Part shown: positions 8,827 through 17,380 of the stretch, piece by piece
Position numbering within the stretch: position 1 is the first letter of the stretch
How the letters are laid out: the number at the start of each line of letters is the position of its first letter
NCBI RefSeq assembly: GCF_900094575.1
Contig: NZ_FMAE01000004.1
Coordinates: forward strand, 248,001 to 312,000
Reading direction: 5' to 3'
DNA: 64,000 bases
From: Bradyrhizobium yuanmingense
GTDB lineage: Bacteria; Pseudomonadota; Alphaproteobacteria; Rhizobiales; Xanthobacteraceae
The notes under the pieces: model-generated
The model's database searches: none
The model's input: only the letters and a program-made list of their open reading frames with translations
What the model was told of the DNA's origin: nothing
Made by a program: the position numbers and the translations under genes

Positions 8827-8842
8827 CGTTTGTACACAAACG
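8827..8842. promoter_or_regulatory. Palindrome upstream of the NicA-like gene
   Basis: CGTTTGTACACAAACG has perfect 7-bp arms around a 2-nt centre. On the other strand it shares GTGTACAAACG with 19892-19902 in the enamidase/fpr divergent region. Likely a regulator site for the nicAB-like operon. Confidence 0.55.
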
Positions 8843-8950
8843 TGCAAGCGGTGCATGCCGCACTGCAGCGCGGGTGCCTTCTTTGTGGACAGTGCGGATA
8901 GGCAAATGAGGTTTTATGCGGCAGTGGCATCTTTTGCGCTGCACCGCCGC

Positions 8951-8998
8951 TTGACAGCGCCGGGGCAGCGCGCGCAACATCGTTCGTATACGAATGAT
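8951..8998 (+). promoter_or_regulatory. Promoter and operator of the 6-hydroxynicotinate reductase operon
   Basis: TTGACA at 8951-8956 and CAACAT at 8975-8980 are spaced by 18 bp. Immediately downstream lies ATCGTTCGTATACGAATGAT (8979-8998), matching its own reverse complement in 9 of 10 base pairs. The site covers the likely transcription start, as expected for a repressor. A near copy is at 19871-19890. Confidence 0.7.
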
Positions 8999-9023
8999 AA
9001 CAGCGGTGTCCGCCAGCTCCGAC

Positions 9024-10481
9024 ATGGTGACAGAAACGACGAGCGCCGTCATCGACAAGATCCGCTGCGATGCTTGTCCGGTGATGTGCTACATCAAGCC
9101 CGGCGCGGCGGGGGCCTGCGATCGCTATGCCAATCACGACGGCAAGCTGGTCCGCGTCGATCCGCATGTCATCCTGGAGCGCACCGTCTCTCACGGCGGC
9201 AAGCTCGTCCCGTTCAGCCGCACCGAGGACTGGGACGGCAAGATCGTCCACGAGCCCTCGACTTTCGTGACGGCGATCGGGGCAGGCACGACCTATCCCG
9301 ACTACAAGCCGGCGCCTTTCATCGTCTCTGCGGAGGTCGAAGGCGTCGACATGGTGACGGTCGTCACCGAGGGCATCTTCTCCTATTGCGGCATCAAGGT
9401 GAAGATCGACACCGATCGCTATCTCGGCCCGGAGACCGCGACCGTGCGCGCGCAGGGCGAGGCGGTCGGCCATGTCACCACCAGCGAATACGGCTCGCAG
9501 ATGCTCTCGCTAGGCGGCGTGCATCATCTCACCGGCGGCTCCAAGAAGGAGGGCCGCGTCACCTGCGACACGCTGATGGACCTCGCCAATTGCAAGGCGG
9601 TCGAGCTCACCATCGATGGCGGCGCCACCGTGGTGGTGCAGGCCGGGCAGCCGCCGATCGTCAACGGCGTGAAGGAAGAGCGCATGCGCGTCGGCTGCGG
9701 CTCGGCGACGATCGGCATGTTCGCCAAGCAATGGCACGGCAAGGTGGACGAAGTCGTCGTGGTCGATGACCACATCACCGGCGTGCTCAGCGAGCATCAA
9801 GCGGGCAAGCTGCTCGACATCGCCGACACCGGCATCAAGATGAAGGGCCGTCGCTCGACGCCCGGCCGCTATTTCCAGGTGGCCGATCCAGGCACGGGCT
9901 GGGGCGGCACCAACATCTCAGATCCCCTGTCGATCCTTGGCCCGTTCGATGCCAAGGAAGCAAAGCCCGGTCTGACCATGCTGATGGTCTCCACCACCGG
10001 AGAGCATTCATCCTATTACGTGCTCGACCAGGCCTTGAAGCCGGTCGAGACCGAGATGCCTGACGACTTGAAGTTCTCGGTCGAGCGCATCCAGGAAAAT
10101 TGCGAGCCCGCGTTGTGCACGGTGTTGTTCATGGCGGGCGCGGGCGGCTCCTTGCGCGCTGGCGTCACCGACAACCCGGTGCGGCTGACGCGCTCGGTGA
10201 AGGATGCGCTGACGCGCGTCACCAGCGGCGGCGCGCCGGTCTATGTCTGGCCCGGCGGCGGCATCACCTACATGGTCGACGTGACGCAGATGCCGTCAGG
10301 CGCGTTCGGCTATGTGCCGACACCGGCCCTGGTCGCGCCGATCGAATTCACCATGAAGCTGTCCGACTATGCCGCGCTCGGTGGCCACATGGATTATGTG
10401 AAGCCGCTCTCCGAGGTGCAGAGCGGCGACGATGTCCGCCAATTGCCCTGGCAGAACCCGATTCCGGGGCCTCGCACATGA
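9024..10481 (+). CDS. hnr: 6-hydroxynicotinate reductase-like iron-sulphur protein
   Basis: 485 aa from the ATG at 9024. An in-frame ATG at 8994 overlaps the operator palindrome and is less likely; neither has a strong ribosome site. The N-terminus has CDACPVMCYIKPGAAGACDRY, a cysteine-rich cluster motif. The remainder (YCGIKVKIDTDRYLG, GVKEERMRVGCGSATIG, TGWGGTNISDP, YVWPGGGITYMVDV) is what I recognise as the 6-hydroxynicotinate reductase family. In Eubacterium barkeri the enzyme reduces 6-hydroxynicotinate with ferredoxin to 1,4,5,6-tetrahydro-6-oxonicotinate. Azorhizobium is known biochemically to use the same reductive step aerobically. It is first in an operon running to 17218, and its stop overlaps the next start (ATGA). 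The electron donor may be supplied by the Fpr at 19954. Confidence 0.75.
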   Translation: MVTETTSAVIDKIRCDACPVMCYIKPGAAGACDRYANHDGKLVRVDPHVILERTVSHGGKLVPFSRTEDWDGKIVHEPSTFVTAIGAGTTYPDYKPAPFIVSAEVEGVDMVTVVTEGIFSYCGIKVKIDTDRYLGPETATVRAQGEAVGHVTTSEYGSQMLSLGGVHHLTGGSKKEGRVTCDTLMDLANCKAVELTIDGGATVVVQAGQPPIVNGVKEERMRVGCGSATIGMFAKQWHGKVDEVVVVDDHITGVLSEHQAGKLLDIADTGIKMKGRRSTPGRYFQVADPGTGWGGTNISDPLSILGPFDAKEAKPGLTMLMVSTTGEHSSYYVLDQALKPVETEMPDDLKFSVERIQENCEPALCTVLFMAGAGGSLRAGVTDNPVRLTRSVKDALTRVTSGGAPVYVWPGGGITYMVDVTQMPSGAFGYVPTPALVAPIEFTMKLSDYAALGGHMDYVKPLSEVQSGDDVRQLPWQNPIPGPRT

Positions 10482-11374
10482 CCAGGCGCCCGCAAATCGC
10501 ATTGCTGTCTGATGGCCGGCGGCTGCATTTGCAGGATGGACCGATCGATCTGATCGTGGAGGCGAGGGGACGTACGGATGCGGTGCGGGTCGCCTATGAG
10601 GCTGCGGCGCTGCGGTTCACTGGATTGCTCGACGAGCTTTGCGCGGAATTGCCAGGGCTGCGTACGGCGGTCGAGGAGAAGACCTCGCTGAAGGGCGTTG
10701 TCGCCCGCCGCATGCACGCTGCCGTCGCGCCTTATGCCGCCGATTGCTTCATCACGCCGATGGCGGCCGTTGCCGGCAGCGTCGCGGAGGAGATTCTGGC
10801 CGCGATGCTGCGCGCTGCACCGCTCGATCGGATTTACGTCAACAATGGCGGCGACATCGCGCTGCATCTCGGTGTGGGCGAGCATTTTTCGGTCGGCCTG
10901 ATGGATCGTCCCGACCACGACGGCGTGATGCGGAGGATGCGGATCGATGCGAACGATCCGGTGCGGGGCGTCGCGACCAGCGGTCGGCACGGCCGCAGCT
11001 TTTCGCTCGGGATCGCCGATGCCGTGACCGTGCTGGCCGCAACCGCTTCGCAGGCCGATGCGGCCGCGACCGTGATCGCCAATGCCGTCGATCTGCCCGG
11101 GCATCCCGCAATCATCCGACAGCCTGCGAACGAGCTTCAGCCCGACAGCGATCTGGGCGCGCGCCTCGTGACGCGCGGTGTCGGCGAGCTGTCTCACAAT
11201 GAGATCGCCGCCGCGCTTGAATCTGGCGCGGAATGTGCACGGCAATTGTTCGATCGCGGACTGATCGAAGGTGCCGTGCTGCGGCTTTGTGGTGATATGC
11301 TTGTCATCGGAACAAAGGATATAGAAGAGCAACGATCGCGCCCGCGTGTGCTGGAGAACGCGATCCATGCCTGA
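10478..11374 (+). CDS. UPF0280 (ApbE-like) family protein
   Basis: 298 aa, starting inside the stop of the preceding gene (ATGA overlap). Characteristic stretches are FITPMAAVAGSVAEEIL, YVNNGGDIALHLG, ATSGRHGRSFSLGIADAVTVLA and the C-terminal RGVGELSHNEI. The fold family is related to ApbE FAD:protein FMN transferases, which covalently attach FMN to Thr or Ser of flavoproteins. UPF0280 members have no assigned reaction that I know of. Its tight coupling to the 6-hydroxynicotinate reductase gene suggests that it acts on that enzyme or on an intermediate of the pathway. No signal peptide is present, so it is cytoplasmic. Confidence 0.75.
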   Translation: MTRRPQIALLSDGRRLHLQDGPIDLIVEARGRTDAVRVAYEAAALRFTGLLDELCAELPGLRTAVEEKTSLKGVVARRMHAAVAPYAADCFITPMAAVAGSVAEEILAAMLRAAPLDRIYVNNGGDIALHLGVGEHFSVGLMDRPDHDGVMRRMRIDANDPVRGVATSGRHGRSFSLGIADAVTVLAATASQADAAATVIANAVDLPGHPAIIRQPANELQPDSDLGARLVTRGVGELSHNEIAAALESGAECARQLFDRGLIEGAVLRLCGDMLVIGTKDIEEQRSRPRVLENAIHA

Positions 11375-11389
11375 ACAGGGAAGCGAAAC

Positions 11390-11974
11390 ATGAGCGCGAT
11401 CATCCGCAAGATCGTCACCGTCGTCGAAGAGACGCAGATGGAGATGGGACGCCAGGTGTCGCCGCCGACCCGGCGTGCCGCCGCGATCGCCGTGATCGAA
11501 AATCCTTTCGCCGGAAAATATGTCGAGGATCTTTCGCCGCTGATCGCGATCGGCGAGGAGCTGGGCGAGCTCTTATCGAAGCGCGCGGTGGCGGCGCTCG
11601 GCATCGATGGCGCCAAGGCACATAGCTACGGCAAGGCCGCGGCCGTCGGCGAGAACGGCGAGCTGGAGCATGCCGCCGCAATCCTCCACCCCAAGATGGG
11701 CGCGCCGGTGCGTAAAGTTCTGGGGAAGGGCGCGGCGCTGATCCCGTCCTCGAAGAAGCGCAGCGGCCCCGGCACGACCCTGGACATTCCGCTGGGGCAC
11801 AAGGACGCAGCCTTCGTCCGCAGCCATTTCGACGGGATGGAGGTACAGATCAACGATGCGCCGCGCGCCAACGAGATCATGGTCGCTGTCGCCGTCACCG
11901 ACAGCGGCCGTCCGCTGCCGCGCGTCGGCGGGCTGACGGTCGCGGAGATCAAGGGCGAAGACGGTCTGAGATAG
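11390..11974 (+). CDS. DUF1185 (amino acid synthesis family) protein
   Basis: 194 aa; the start follows CAGGGAAGCGAAAC. Recognisable stretches include RRAAAIAVIENPFAGKYVEDLSPL, GIDGAKAHSYGKAAAVG, HPKMGAPVRKVLG, PLGHKDAAFVRSHFD and the C-terminal RVGGLTVAEIKGEDGLR. These place it in the DUF1185 family, named amino acid synthesis only by early annotation; its reaction is unknown to me. It lies 15 nt after the UPF0280 gene and 32 nt before the transporter binding protein, so it is part of the same operon. A role in opening or processing a reduced pyridine-ring product is a reasonable guess from position only. Confidence 0.75.
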   Translation: MSAIIRKIVTVVEETQMEMGRQVSPPTRRAAAIAVIENPFAGKYVEDLSPLIAIGEELGELLSKRAVAALGIDGAKAHSYGKAAAVGENGELEHAAAILHPKMGAPVRKVLGKGAALIPSSKKRSGPGTTLDIPLGHKDAAFVRSHFDGMEVQINDAPRANEIMVAVAVTDSGRPLPRVGGLTVAEIKGEDGLR

Positions 11975-12006
11975 AAGTCGTAGGCGAGTTCAAATTGGAG
12001 GTTGGG

Positions 12007-13209
12007 ATGCGAGCAAGAAATACTATCGTCGGCGCGGCCTTCGCGCTTCTGGCAGGCGGCATGGCCCATTCGGCCCTGGCGCAGGACATCAAGATCGGCG
12101 AGATCAACAGCTATTCGCTGCTGCCGGCATTCACCGAGCCCTATCGCAAGGGCTGGCAGCTTGCGGTCGAGGAAGTCAACGCGGCCGGCGGCATCAACGG
12201 CAAGAAGCTCGTCGTCATCTCCAAGGACGACGGCGGCAAGCCGGCGGACGCGCAGACCGCGGCCAACGAGCTCGTCTCGAGCGAGGGCGTCGCGATGCTC
12301 GCGGGAACGTTCCTGTCGAACATCGGTCTTGCGGTCTCTGACTTCGCCAACCAGAAGAAGGTGTTCTTCCTCGCGGCCGAGCCGCTCACGGACGCCATCA
12401 CCTGGTCCAAGGGCAACAAATACACCTTCCGCCTGCGTCCCTCCAACTACATGCAGGCGGCGATGCTGGTGGAAGCTGCCAGCAAGCTGCCGGCGAAACG
12501 CTGGGCGACGATCGCGCCGAACTACGAATACGGCCAGTCGGCGGTCGCGGTGTTCAAGAAGCTGATGTCGGAGAAGCGCCCCGACATCCAGTGGATCGAC
12601 GAGCAATGGCCGCCGCAGGGCAAGATCGACGCCGGCCCGGTGGTGCAGGCGGTTGCCGCCGCCAACCCGGAAGCGATCCTCAACGTCACGTTCGGCGCGG
12701 ATCTCGTCAAACTCGTGCGCGAAGGCAACACCCGCGGCCTGTTCAAGGGGCGCGAGGTCGTCTCCTTCCTCACCGGCGAGCCCGAATATCTCGACCCGCT
12801 CAAGGACGAGACGCCGGAGGGCTGGATCGTCACCGGCTATCCCTGGTACTCGATCAAGACGCCCGAGCATGACGCGTTCCTGAAGGCGTACCAGGCCAAG
12901 TACAACGACTATCCGCGTCTCGGCTCGATCGTCGGCTACCAGACCATCAAGTCGGCCGCCGCGATCCTGGCCAAGGCAGGATCGACCGATCCGGAGAAGC
13001 TGATTGCCGCGGCGGAGGGGCTTACGATGCCATCGCCGTTCGGCGAGATCACCTTCCGCAAGATCGACCACCAGTCGACGCTCGGGGCCTTCGTCGGCAA
13101 GACCGCGCTGAAGGACGGCAAGGGCGTGATGGTGGACTCGTCTTACAAGAAAGGCGCGGACTATCTGCCCAGCGATGCCGAAGTCGCGAAGTTGCGTCCG
13201 AAGGATTGA
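12007..13209 (+). CDS. Liv-type ABC transporter periplasmic binding protein
   Basis: 400 aa from the ATG at 12007, which has GGAGGTTGGG directly upstream. An N-terminal signal peptide (MRARNTIVGAAFALLAGG...) ends near SALAQ. The mature part begins DIKIGEINSYSLLPAFTEPYRKGWQLAVEEVNAAGGINGKK, the standard opening of Peripla_BP_6 branched-chain amino-acid-type receptors. It should deliver ligand to the fused permease at 13360. In this context the ligand is more likely a carboxylated heterocycle such as nicotinate than leucine, but that is inference. A 150-bp gap with a palindromic repeat separates it from the permease gene. Confidence 0.88.
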   Translation: MRARNTIVGAAFALLAGGMAHSALAQDIKIGEINSYSLLPAFTEPYRKGWQLAVEEVNAAGGINGKKLVVISKDDGGKPADAQTAANELVSSEGVAMLAGTFLSNIGLAVSDFANQKKVFFLAAEPLTDAITWSKGNKYTFRLRPSNYMQAAMLVEAASKLPAKRWATIAPNYEYGQSAVAVFKKLMSEKRPDIQWIDEQWPPQGKIDAGPVVQAVAAANPEAILNVTFGADLVKLVREGNTRGLFKGREVVSFLTGEPEYLDPLKDETPEGWIVTGYPWYSIKTPEHDAFLKAYQAKYNDYPRLGSIVGYQTIKSAAAILAKAGSTDPEKLIAAAEGLTMPSPFGEITFRKIDHQSTLGAFVGKTALKDGKGVMVDSSYKKGADYLPSDAEVAKLRPKD

Positions 13210-13229
13210 TACAACAGAGACCGGGGCCT

Positions 13230-13326
13230 TCATGGTTCGAGACGCGCGGCGTCGCCGCGCTCCTCACTATGAGGGTCCCGGACCTCATCCTGAGGAGGCG
13301 CGGAGCGCCGTCTCGAAGGATGAAGA
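13230..13326. repeat. Palindromic repeat inside the transporter operon (family C)
   Basis: An inverted element with TTCGAGACGCGCGGCG...CTCCTCA on the left and GACCTCATCCTGAGGAGGCG ... CGTCTCGAAGGATGA on the right. The family is common in Bradyrhizobium intergenic DNA. It sits between the binding protein and permease genes of one operon, where a hairpin could protect or attenuate the message and favour the binding protein. Confidence 0.75.
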
Positions 13327-13359
13327 CCAGCACCGAGACCTAACCAACCCGGACCGCCG

Positions 13360-15249
13360 ATGGCCTTTTACGTCGTACAGTTTCTGACCGGTCTCGCCAG
13401 CGCAGCGTCGCTGTTTCTGGTGGCCTCGGGCCTGTCGATCATCTTCGGCGTGACCCGGATCGTGAATTTCGCGCATGGCGCCTTCTACATGATCGGCGCC
13501 TACATCGCCTTCACGCTGACCGAGCGCTTGTCCGGCGCGTTCGGCTTCTGGGGCGGCATCGTCCTGGCCGCGTTCGCGGTGGCGCTGATCGGCGTCATCG
13601 TCGAGATGGTGCTGCTCCGGCGCATCTATCATGCGCCCGAGCTGTTCCAGCTGCTCGCGACCTTCGGCCTGACCTTGATGGTCGAGGATCTCGTCGTGCT
13701 GATCTGGGGGCCCGACGATCTCGTCGGCCGCCGCGCGCCGGGCTTCAGGGGCGCGATCGATTTCTTCGGCCAGAACATTCCGAGCTACGACCTGTTCCTG
13801 ATCGTGCTCGGTCCCGTCGTGCTCGGCATTCTCTGGCTGCTGTTCCAGCGCACGCGCTGGGGCGTCTTGGTGCGCGCGGCGACGCAGGATCGCGACATGG
13901 TGGCCGCGCTCGGCGTCAACCAAAAGTGGCTGTTCACGTCGGTGTTCGCTGTCGGTGTCTTCCTGGCAGCGCTCGGCGGCGCGCTCCAGATCCCGCGCGA
14001 TGCCGTGCACCACGCCATGGACCTGCGCATCATCGTCGAGGTCTTCGTCGTGGTCGTGATCGGCGGCCTCGGCAGCATCGTCGGCGCCTTCGTCGCGGCG
14101 GTGCTGGTCTCCGAGCTGAATGCCTTCGGCATCCTGATCTTCCCGAAGATCTCGATCATTCTCGTCTTCCTGGTCATGGCCGTGGTGCTGATCGTGCGTC
14201 CCTGGGGCCTGTTCGGCAAGCCGGAGGCGGCCGCGCGCAAGACGCCGGGTCTCACCGTCAATCCTTGGCGGCCGCTGACGTCGAACGAGCGGCTGATGGC
14301 GCTTGCGGCGCTGATCGTCGCAGCGATGCTGCCGCTGTTCGCCGGCAACTATCTGCTGACCGTGGGCTCGGAGATCGCGATCTTCGTGATCTTCGCCGTC
14401 AGCCTGCACTTCCTGATGTCGGTCGGCGGCCTCGCATCGTTCGGGCACGCCGCCTATTTTGGCCTGGGCGCCTATGGCATCGCCTTCCTCGCCAAGATGG
14501 CGGGACTGCCGATGATCGTCTGCTTGCTGCTCGGGCCGCTGCTCGGCTGCATGGGCGCGGCCGTGTTCGGCTTCTTCGCGGTGCAGCTCTCCGGCGTCTA
14601 TTTCGCGATGCTGACGCTCGCCTTCGCGCAGATCGTCTGGTCGATCGCGTTCCAGTGGGTGGACGTGACCGGCGGCGACAACGGCATTCTCGGCCTCTGG
14701 CCGTCGAGCTGGGCGGCAAGCCCGTCGCGCTTCTACTGGCTTTCGCTCGGCGTCGCGGCGCTGGTGACCGTCGCGCTGCGGACCATGGTGTTCTCGCCGT
14801 TCGGCTACGCGCTTCGTGCCACGCGCGACTCGGTTCTGCGCAGCGAAGCCATCGGCATCGATGCCAAGCGCATCCAGTGGACCGCCTTCGTGATCGCCGG
14901 CACGACCGCCGGCATCGGCGGTGCGCTGTTTGCCTACCTGAAGGGCAGCGTGTTCCCCGACAATCTCGGCATCTCGCTCTCGGTCGACGCGCTGGTCATG
15001 GTGCTGCTCGGCGGCGTCGAGACGGTGTCGGGCGCGGTGATCGGCGCCATCATCTACAAGGCTTTGAATATCTGGCTGGTGAGCCAGACCGATCTGTCGA
15101 AGCTCGTGCTTGGCGGCTTCATCATGCTGATCGTCGTCGTCTTCCCCAAGGGCATCGTCGGCACGCTGGAGATGCTGGCGCAGCGCCGCAAGAAAGCATC
15201 GCCGCCGGGATCAACTTTGCTCGCCAAGCCGATCGAGTCTGCCGAATGA
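13360..15249 (+). CDS. Fused LivH-LivM type ABC permease
   Basis: 629 aa. Residues ~1-285 are a LivH permease (GLSIIFGVTRIVNFAHGAFYMIGAY, EMVLLRRIY, GVLVRAATQDRDMVAALGVN, IGGLGSIVGAFVAA). A short cytoplasmic linker (FGKPEAAARKTPGLTVNPWR) leads into residues ~310-610, a LivM permease (VGGLASFGHAAYFGLGAYGIAF, VDVTGGDNGILGL, FGYALRATRDSVLRSEAIGI, LGGVETVSGAVIGA). In most Liv systems these are separate genes, so this single polypeptide supplies both halves of the membrane channel. Its stop overlaps the next start by ATGA. Confidence 0.9.
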   Translation: MAFYVVQFLTGLASAASLFLVASGLSIIFGVTRIVNFAHGAFYMIGAYIAFTLTERLSGAFGFWGGIVLAAFAVALIGVIVEMVLLRRIYHAPELFQLLATFGLTLMVEDLVVLIWGPDDLVGRRAPGFRGAIDFFGQNIPSYDLFLIVLGPVVLGILWLLFQRTRWGVLVRAATQDRDMVAALGVNQKWLFTSVFAVGVFLAALGGALQIPRDAVHHAMDLRIIVEVFVVVVIGGLGSIVGAFVAAVLVSELNAFGILIFPKISIILVFLVMAVVLIVRPWGLFGKPEAAARKTPGLTVNPWRPLTSNERLMALAALIVAAMLPLFAGNYLLTVGSEIAIFVIFAVSLHFLMSVGGLASFGHAAYFGLGAYGIAFLAKMAGLPMIVCLLLGPLLGCMGAAVFGFFAVQLSGVYFAMLTLAFAQIVWSIAFQWVDVTGGDNGILGLWPSSWAASPSRFYWLSLGVAALVTVALRTMVFSPFGYALRATRDSVLRSEAIGIDAKRIQWTAFVIAGTTAGIGGALFAYLKGSVFPDNLGISLSVDALVMVLLGGVETVSGAVIGAIIYKALNIWLVSQTDLSKLVLGGFIMLIVVVFPKGIVGTLEMLAQRRKKASPPGSTLLAKPIESAE

Positions 15250-16037
15250 GCGTCGCACCTCCACTTCTCGCGGTCGAAGGCCTGACCAAATCCTATGGTG
15301 GCATCCATGCCGTGCGCGGCGTCTCGTTCTCGCTGCGGGCCGGCGAGATCCTGGCGCTGATCGGGCCGAACGGCGCGGGAAAGAGCACCTGCTTCGACAT
15401 GCTCAACGGCCAGAACATGCCTGACAGCGGGCACGTCCGCCTGCTCGGCGAGGAGATCACCGGCCGGAAGCCGCGTGAGGTCTGGCGGCTCGGCGTCGGC
15501 CGCACATTCCAGATCACCGCGACCTTTGCCACCATGACCGTGCGCGAGAACGTGCAGGTCGCGCTGATCTCGCACGGCAAGCAGCTGTTCAATCTGTTCG
15601 GCTCGGCGCCGAAGTTCGACCGCGACGAGGCCGGCCGCCTGCTCGAGCTGGTCGGCATGGGCGGCTATGCGGACCGGCCCTGCGGCGAGCTTGCCTATGG
15701 CGATCTCAAGCGGCTCGAGCTTGCGGTTGCGCTCGCCAACCAGCCCAAGCTGCTGCTGATGGACGAGCCGACGGCCGGAATGGCACCGCGCGAGCGCGTC
15801 GAATTGATGCGGCTGACCGCGCGCATTGCCCGGGAAAAATCCATCGGCGTTCTCTTCACCGAGCACGACATGGACGTGGTGTTCGAGCATGCCGACCGCA
15901 TCCTCGTGCTCAACCGCGGGACGTTGATCGCGGAGGGCTCGCCGGCGGAAGTGCGCGGCAATCCCCAGGTGCAGGCGGTCTATCTCGGCGAGGGCCTTGT
16001 CTACGATGCCCGGCACCGCGAGGGAGCCTCCACATGA
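15246..16037 (+). CDS. Liv-type ABC transporter ATPase (LivG-like)
   Basis: 263 aa, starting at the ATG overlapping the permease stop. Walker A GPNGAGKST is at residues 40-48. The signature region LAYGDLKRLELAVALA replaces the usual LSYG form, followed by Walker B LLLMDEPTAGM and the switch-region FTEHDMDVVFEHADRI. The MAPRERVELM and YLGEG ending are typical of the LivG subgroup. It powers uptake together with the following LivF-like ATPase. ATGA overlap joins it to that gene. Confidence 0.92.
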   Translation: MSVAPPLLAVEGLTKSYGGIHAVRGVSFSLRAGEILALIGPNGAGKSTCFDMLNGQNMPDSGHVRLLGEEITGRKPREVWRLGVGRTFQITATFATMTVRENVQVALISHGKQLFNLFGSAPKFDRDEAGRLLELVGMGGYADRPCGELAYGDLKRLELAVALANQPKLLLMDEPTAGMAPRERVELMRLTARIAREKSIGVLFTEHDMDVVFEHADRILVLNRGTLIAEGSPAEVRGNPQVQAVYLGEGLVYDARHREGAST

Positions 16038-16738
16038 AGCTCACGGTGCAAGACCTCAACAGCCATTATGGTCCGGCGCATATCCTCTTCGACATCGGCT
16101 TCGAGGTCGGCGAGGGCGAGGTGGTGGCACTGCTGGGACGCAACGGCGCCGGCAAGTCGACGACGTTCCGGTCGATCGTCGGCCTCGTCGCGCAGCGCTC
16201 CGGCCGCATCACGTTCGAGGGCAAGGACGTCTCGTCGAAGCCGACACACGAGATCGTGCGCGATGGCCTCGGCTACGTGCCGGAGGAGCGTCGCATCTTC
16301 ACGGACCTGACCGTCGAGGAAAACCTCGAAGTCGGCCGCCAGCCGAAGCGTCCGAACGCACCGCACTGGACGCGCGAAAAGCTGTTCGCGCTGTTTCCTA
16401 ACCTCGGCGAGATGAAGAACCGCCCGGGCGGACGCATGAGCGGCGGCGAGCAGCAGATGCTCACCATCGCGCGCACGCTGATGGGCAATCCCTCGCTGGT
16501 GCTGCTGGACGAGCCGTCGGAGGGCCTGTCGCCGAAGATCGTGGAGCAGATGGTCGACGCCATCCTGACCATGAAGAAGGAAGGCGTCAGCATCGTCGTC
16601 TCCGAGCAAAATCTGCATTTCGCGCGGCTGATTTCGGATCGCGCCTACATCATCGAGCGCGGCCGCATCTGCTTCGGCGGCACCATGGCCGAGCTCGACG
16701 CGCGCCCGGATATCCGCGACGCGCATCTGTCGTTGTGA
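16034..16738 (+). CDS. Liv-type ABC transporter ATPase (LivF-like)
   Basis: 234 aa. Motifs: GRNGAGKST (Walker A, ~36-44), LGYVPEERRIF, MSGGEQQML (signature), LVLLDEPSEGLSPKIVEQM (Walker B), and EQNLHFARLISDRAYIIERG. Length and motifs match LivF. It completes a five-component high-affinity transporter (binding protein, fused permease, two ATPases) that ends 24 nt before the MarR gene. Confidence 0.92.
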   Translation: MKLTVQDLNSHYGPAHILFDIGFEVGEGEVVALLGRNGAGKSTTFRSIVGLVAQRSGRITFEGKDVSSKPTHEIVRDGLGYVPEERRIFTDLTVEENLEVGRQPKRPNAPHWTREKLFALFPNLGEMKNRPGGRMSGGEQQMLTIARTLMGNPSLVLLDEPSEGLSPKIVEQMVDAILTMKKEGVSIVVSEQNLHFARLISDRAYIIERGRICFGGTMAELDARPDIRDAHLSL

Positions 16739-16762
16739 GGCAAGGGGAAGGGCTGCGAACGG

Positions 16763-17218
16763 ATGGCGAGAAGCGTTGCGGCAAAGAAAAGTGTCAAACC
16801 GGCGAAACCGCCTTACGTGCTCGACGAACAGGTTGGCTTCATCCTGCGCCAGGTCTGGCAGCGCCACAGCTCGATCTTCGCCCGCGACATCGGCACCAAT
16901 CTGACGCCGACGCAATGGGCGGCGCTGTCGAAACTGGCCGAGACCGGGCCGTGCTCGCAGAATCAGCTCGGGCGCCTGACGGCGATGGACGTCGCGACCA
17001 TCAAGGGCGTGATCGATCGTCTCACCGCGCGCGGCCTCACCGAGACGAGCCAGGATCCCGAGGACGGCCGCCGCCTGCTGGTGAGCCTGACCCGCGCCGG
17101 ACAGCAGCTTGCCGAAAAGCTGGCGCCGAACGCGCTGGCGATCACCCGCGAGACGCTGGCGCCGCTCGAGGCGAAAGAGCGCGAGACGCTGATGATGCTG
17201 CTGAACAAGCTCAGGTGA
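16763..17218 (+). CDS. MarR family transcriptional regulator
   Basis: 151 aa. A basic N-terminus (MARSVAAKKSVKPAKPP) precedes a winged-helix domain: LTPTQWAALSKLAETGPCSQNQLGRLTAMDVATIKGVIDRLTARGL with the wing SQDPEDGRRLLVSLT. MarR dimers bind short palindromes and often release on binding an aromatic acid. It is the last gene of the operon starting with the 6-hydroxynicotinate reductase. Pseudomonas NicR, a MarR protein answering to 6-hydroxynicotinate, is a close functional precedent. The TTCGTATACGAA sites at 8983 and 19875 are its best candidate operators, although the TetR and GntR proteins elsewhere in the window cannot be excluded. Confidence 0.88.
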   Translation: MARSVAAKKSVKPAKPPYVLDEQVGFILRQVWQRHSSIFARDIGTNLTPTQWAALSKLAETGPCSQNQLGRLTAMDVATIKGVIDRLTARGLTETSQDPEDGRRLLVSLTRAGQQLAEKLAPNALAITRETLAPLEAKERETLMMLLNKLR

Positions 17219-17224
17219 AGGTTT

Positions 17225-17316
17225 CGTAGGGCGGGCAGAGCGAAGCGTGCCCGCCATCCTTTCTCGAGTCGCAAAAATCGTGGGCACGGCACTTCGCGCC
17301 GTTTGACCACCCTACG
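17225..17316. repeat. Palindromic intergenic repeat (family D)
   Basis: Begins CGTAGGGCGGGCAGAGCGAA (17225) with GCGTGCCCGCC; the inverted half contains CGTGGGCACGGCACTTCGCG and ends ACCACCCTACG at 17316. It lies just after the marR stop and probably forms the 3' hairpin of that operon. Confidence 0.75.
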
Positions 17317-17380
17317 GCAGTTGAACAAGGTGCCGGAACTGGCGACTAACCTTGATGAAGGGTTTATCGAGGTTTTGGTC

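Noticed and set aside
13926..15245. Long upstream extension of the LivG-like frame
   Set aside because: Overlaps the permease gene in another frame; LivG begins at the ATGA overlap at 15246.
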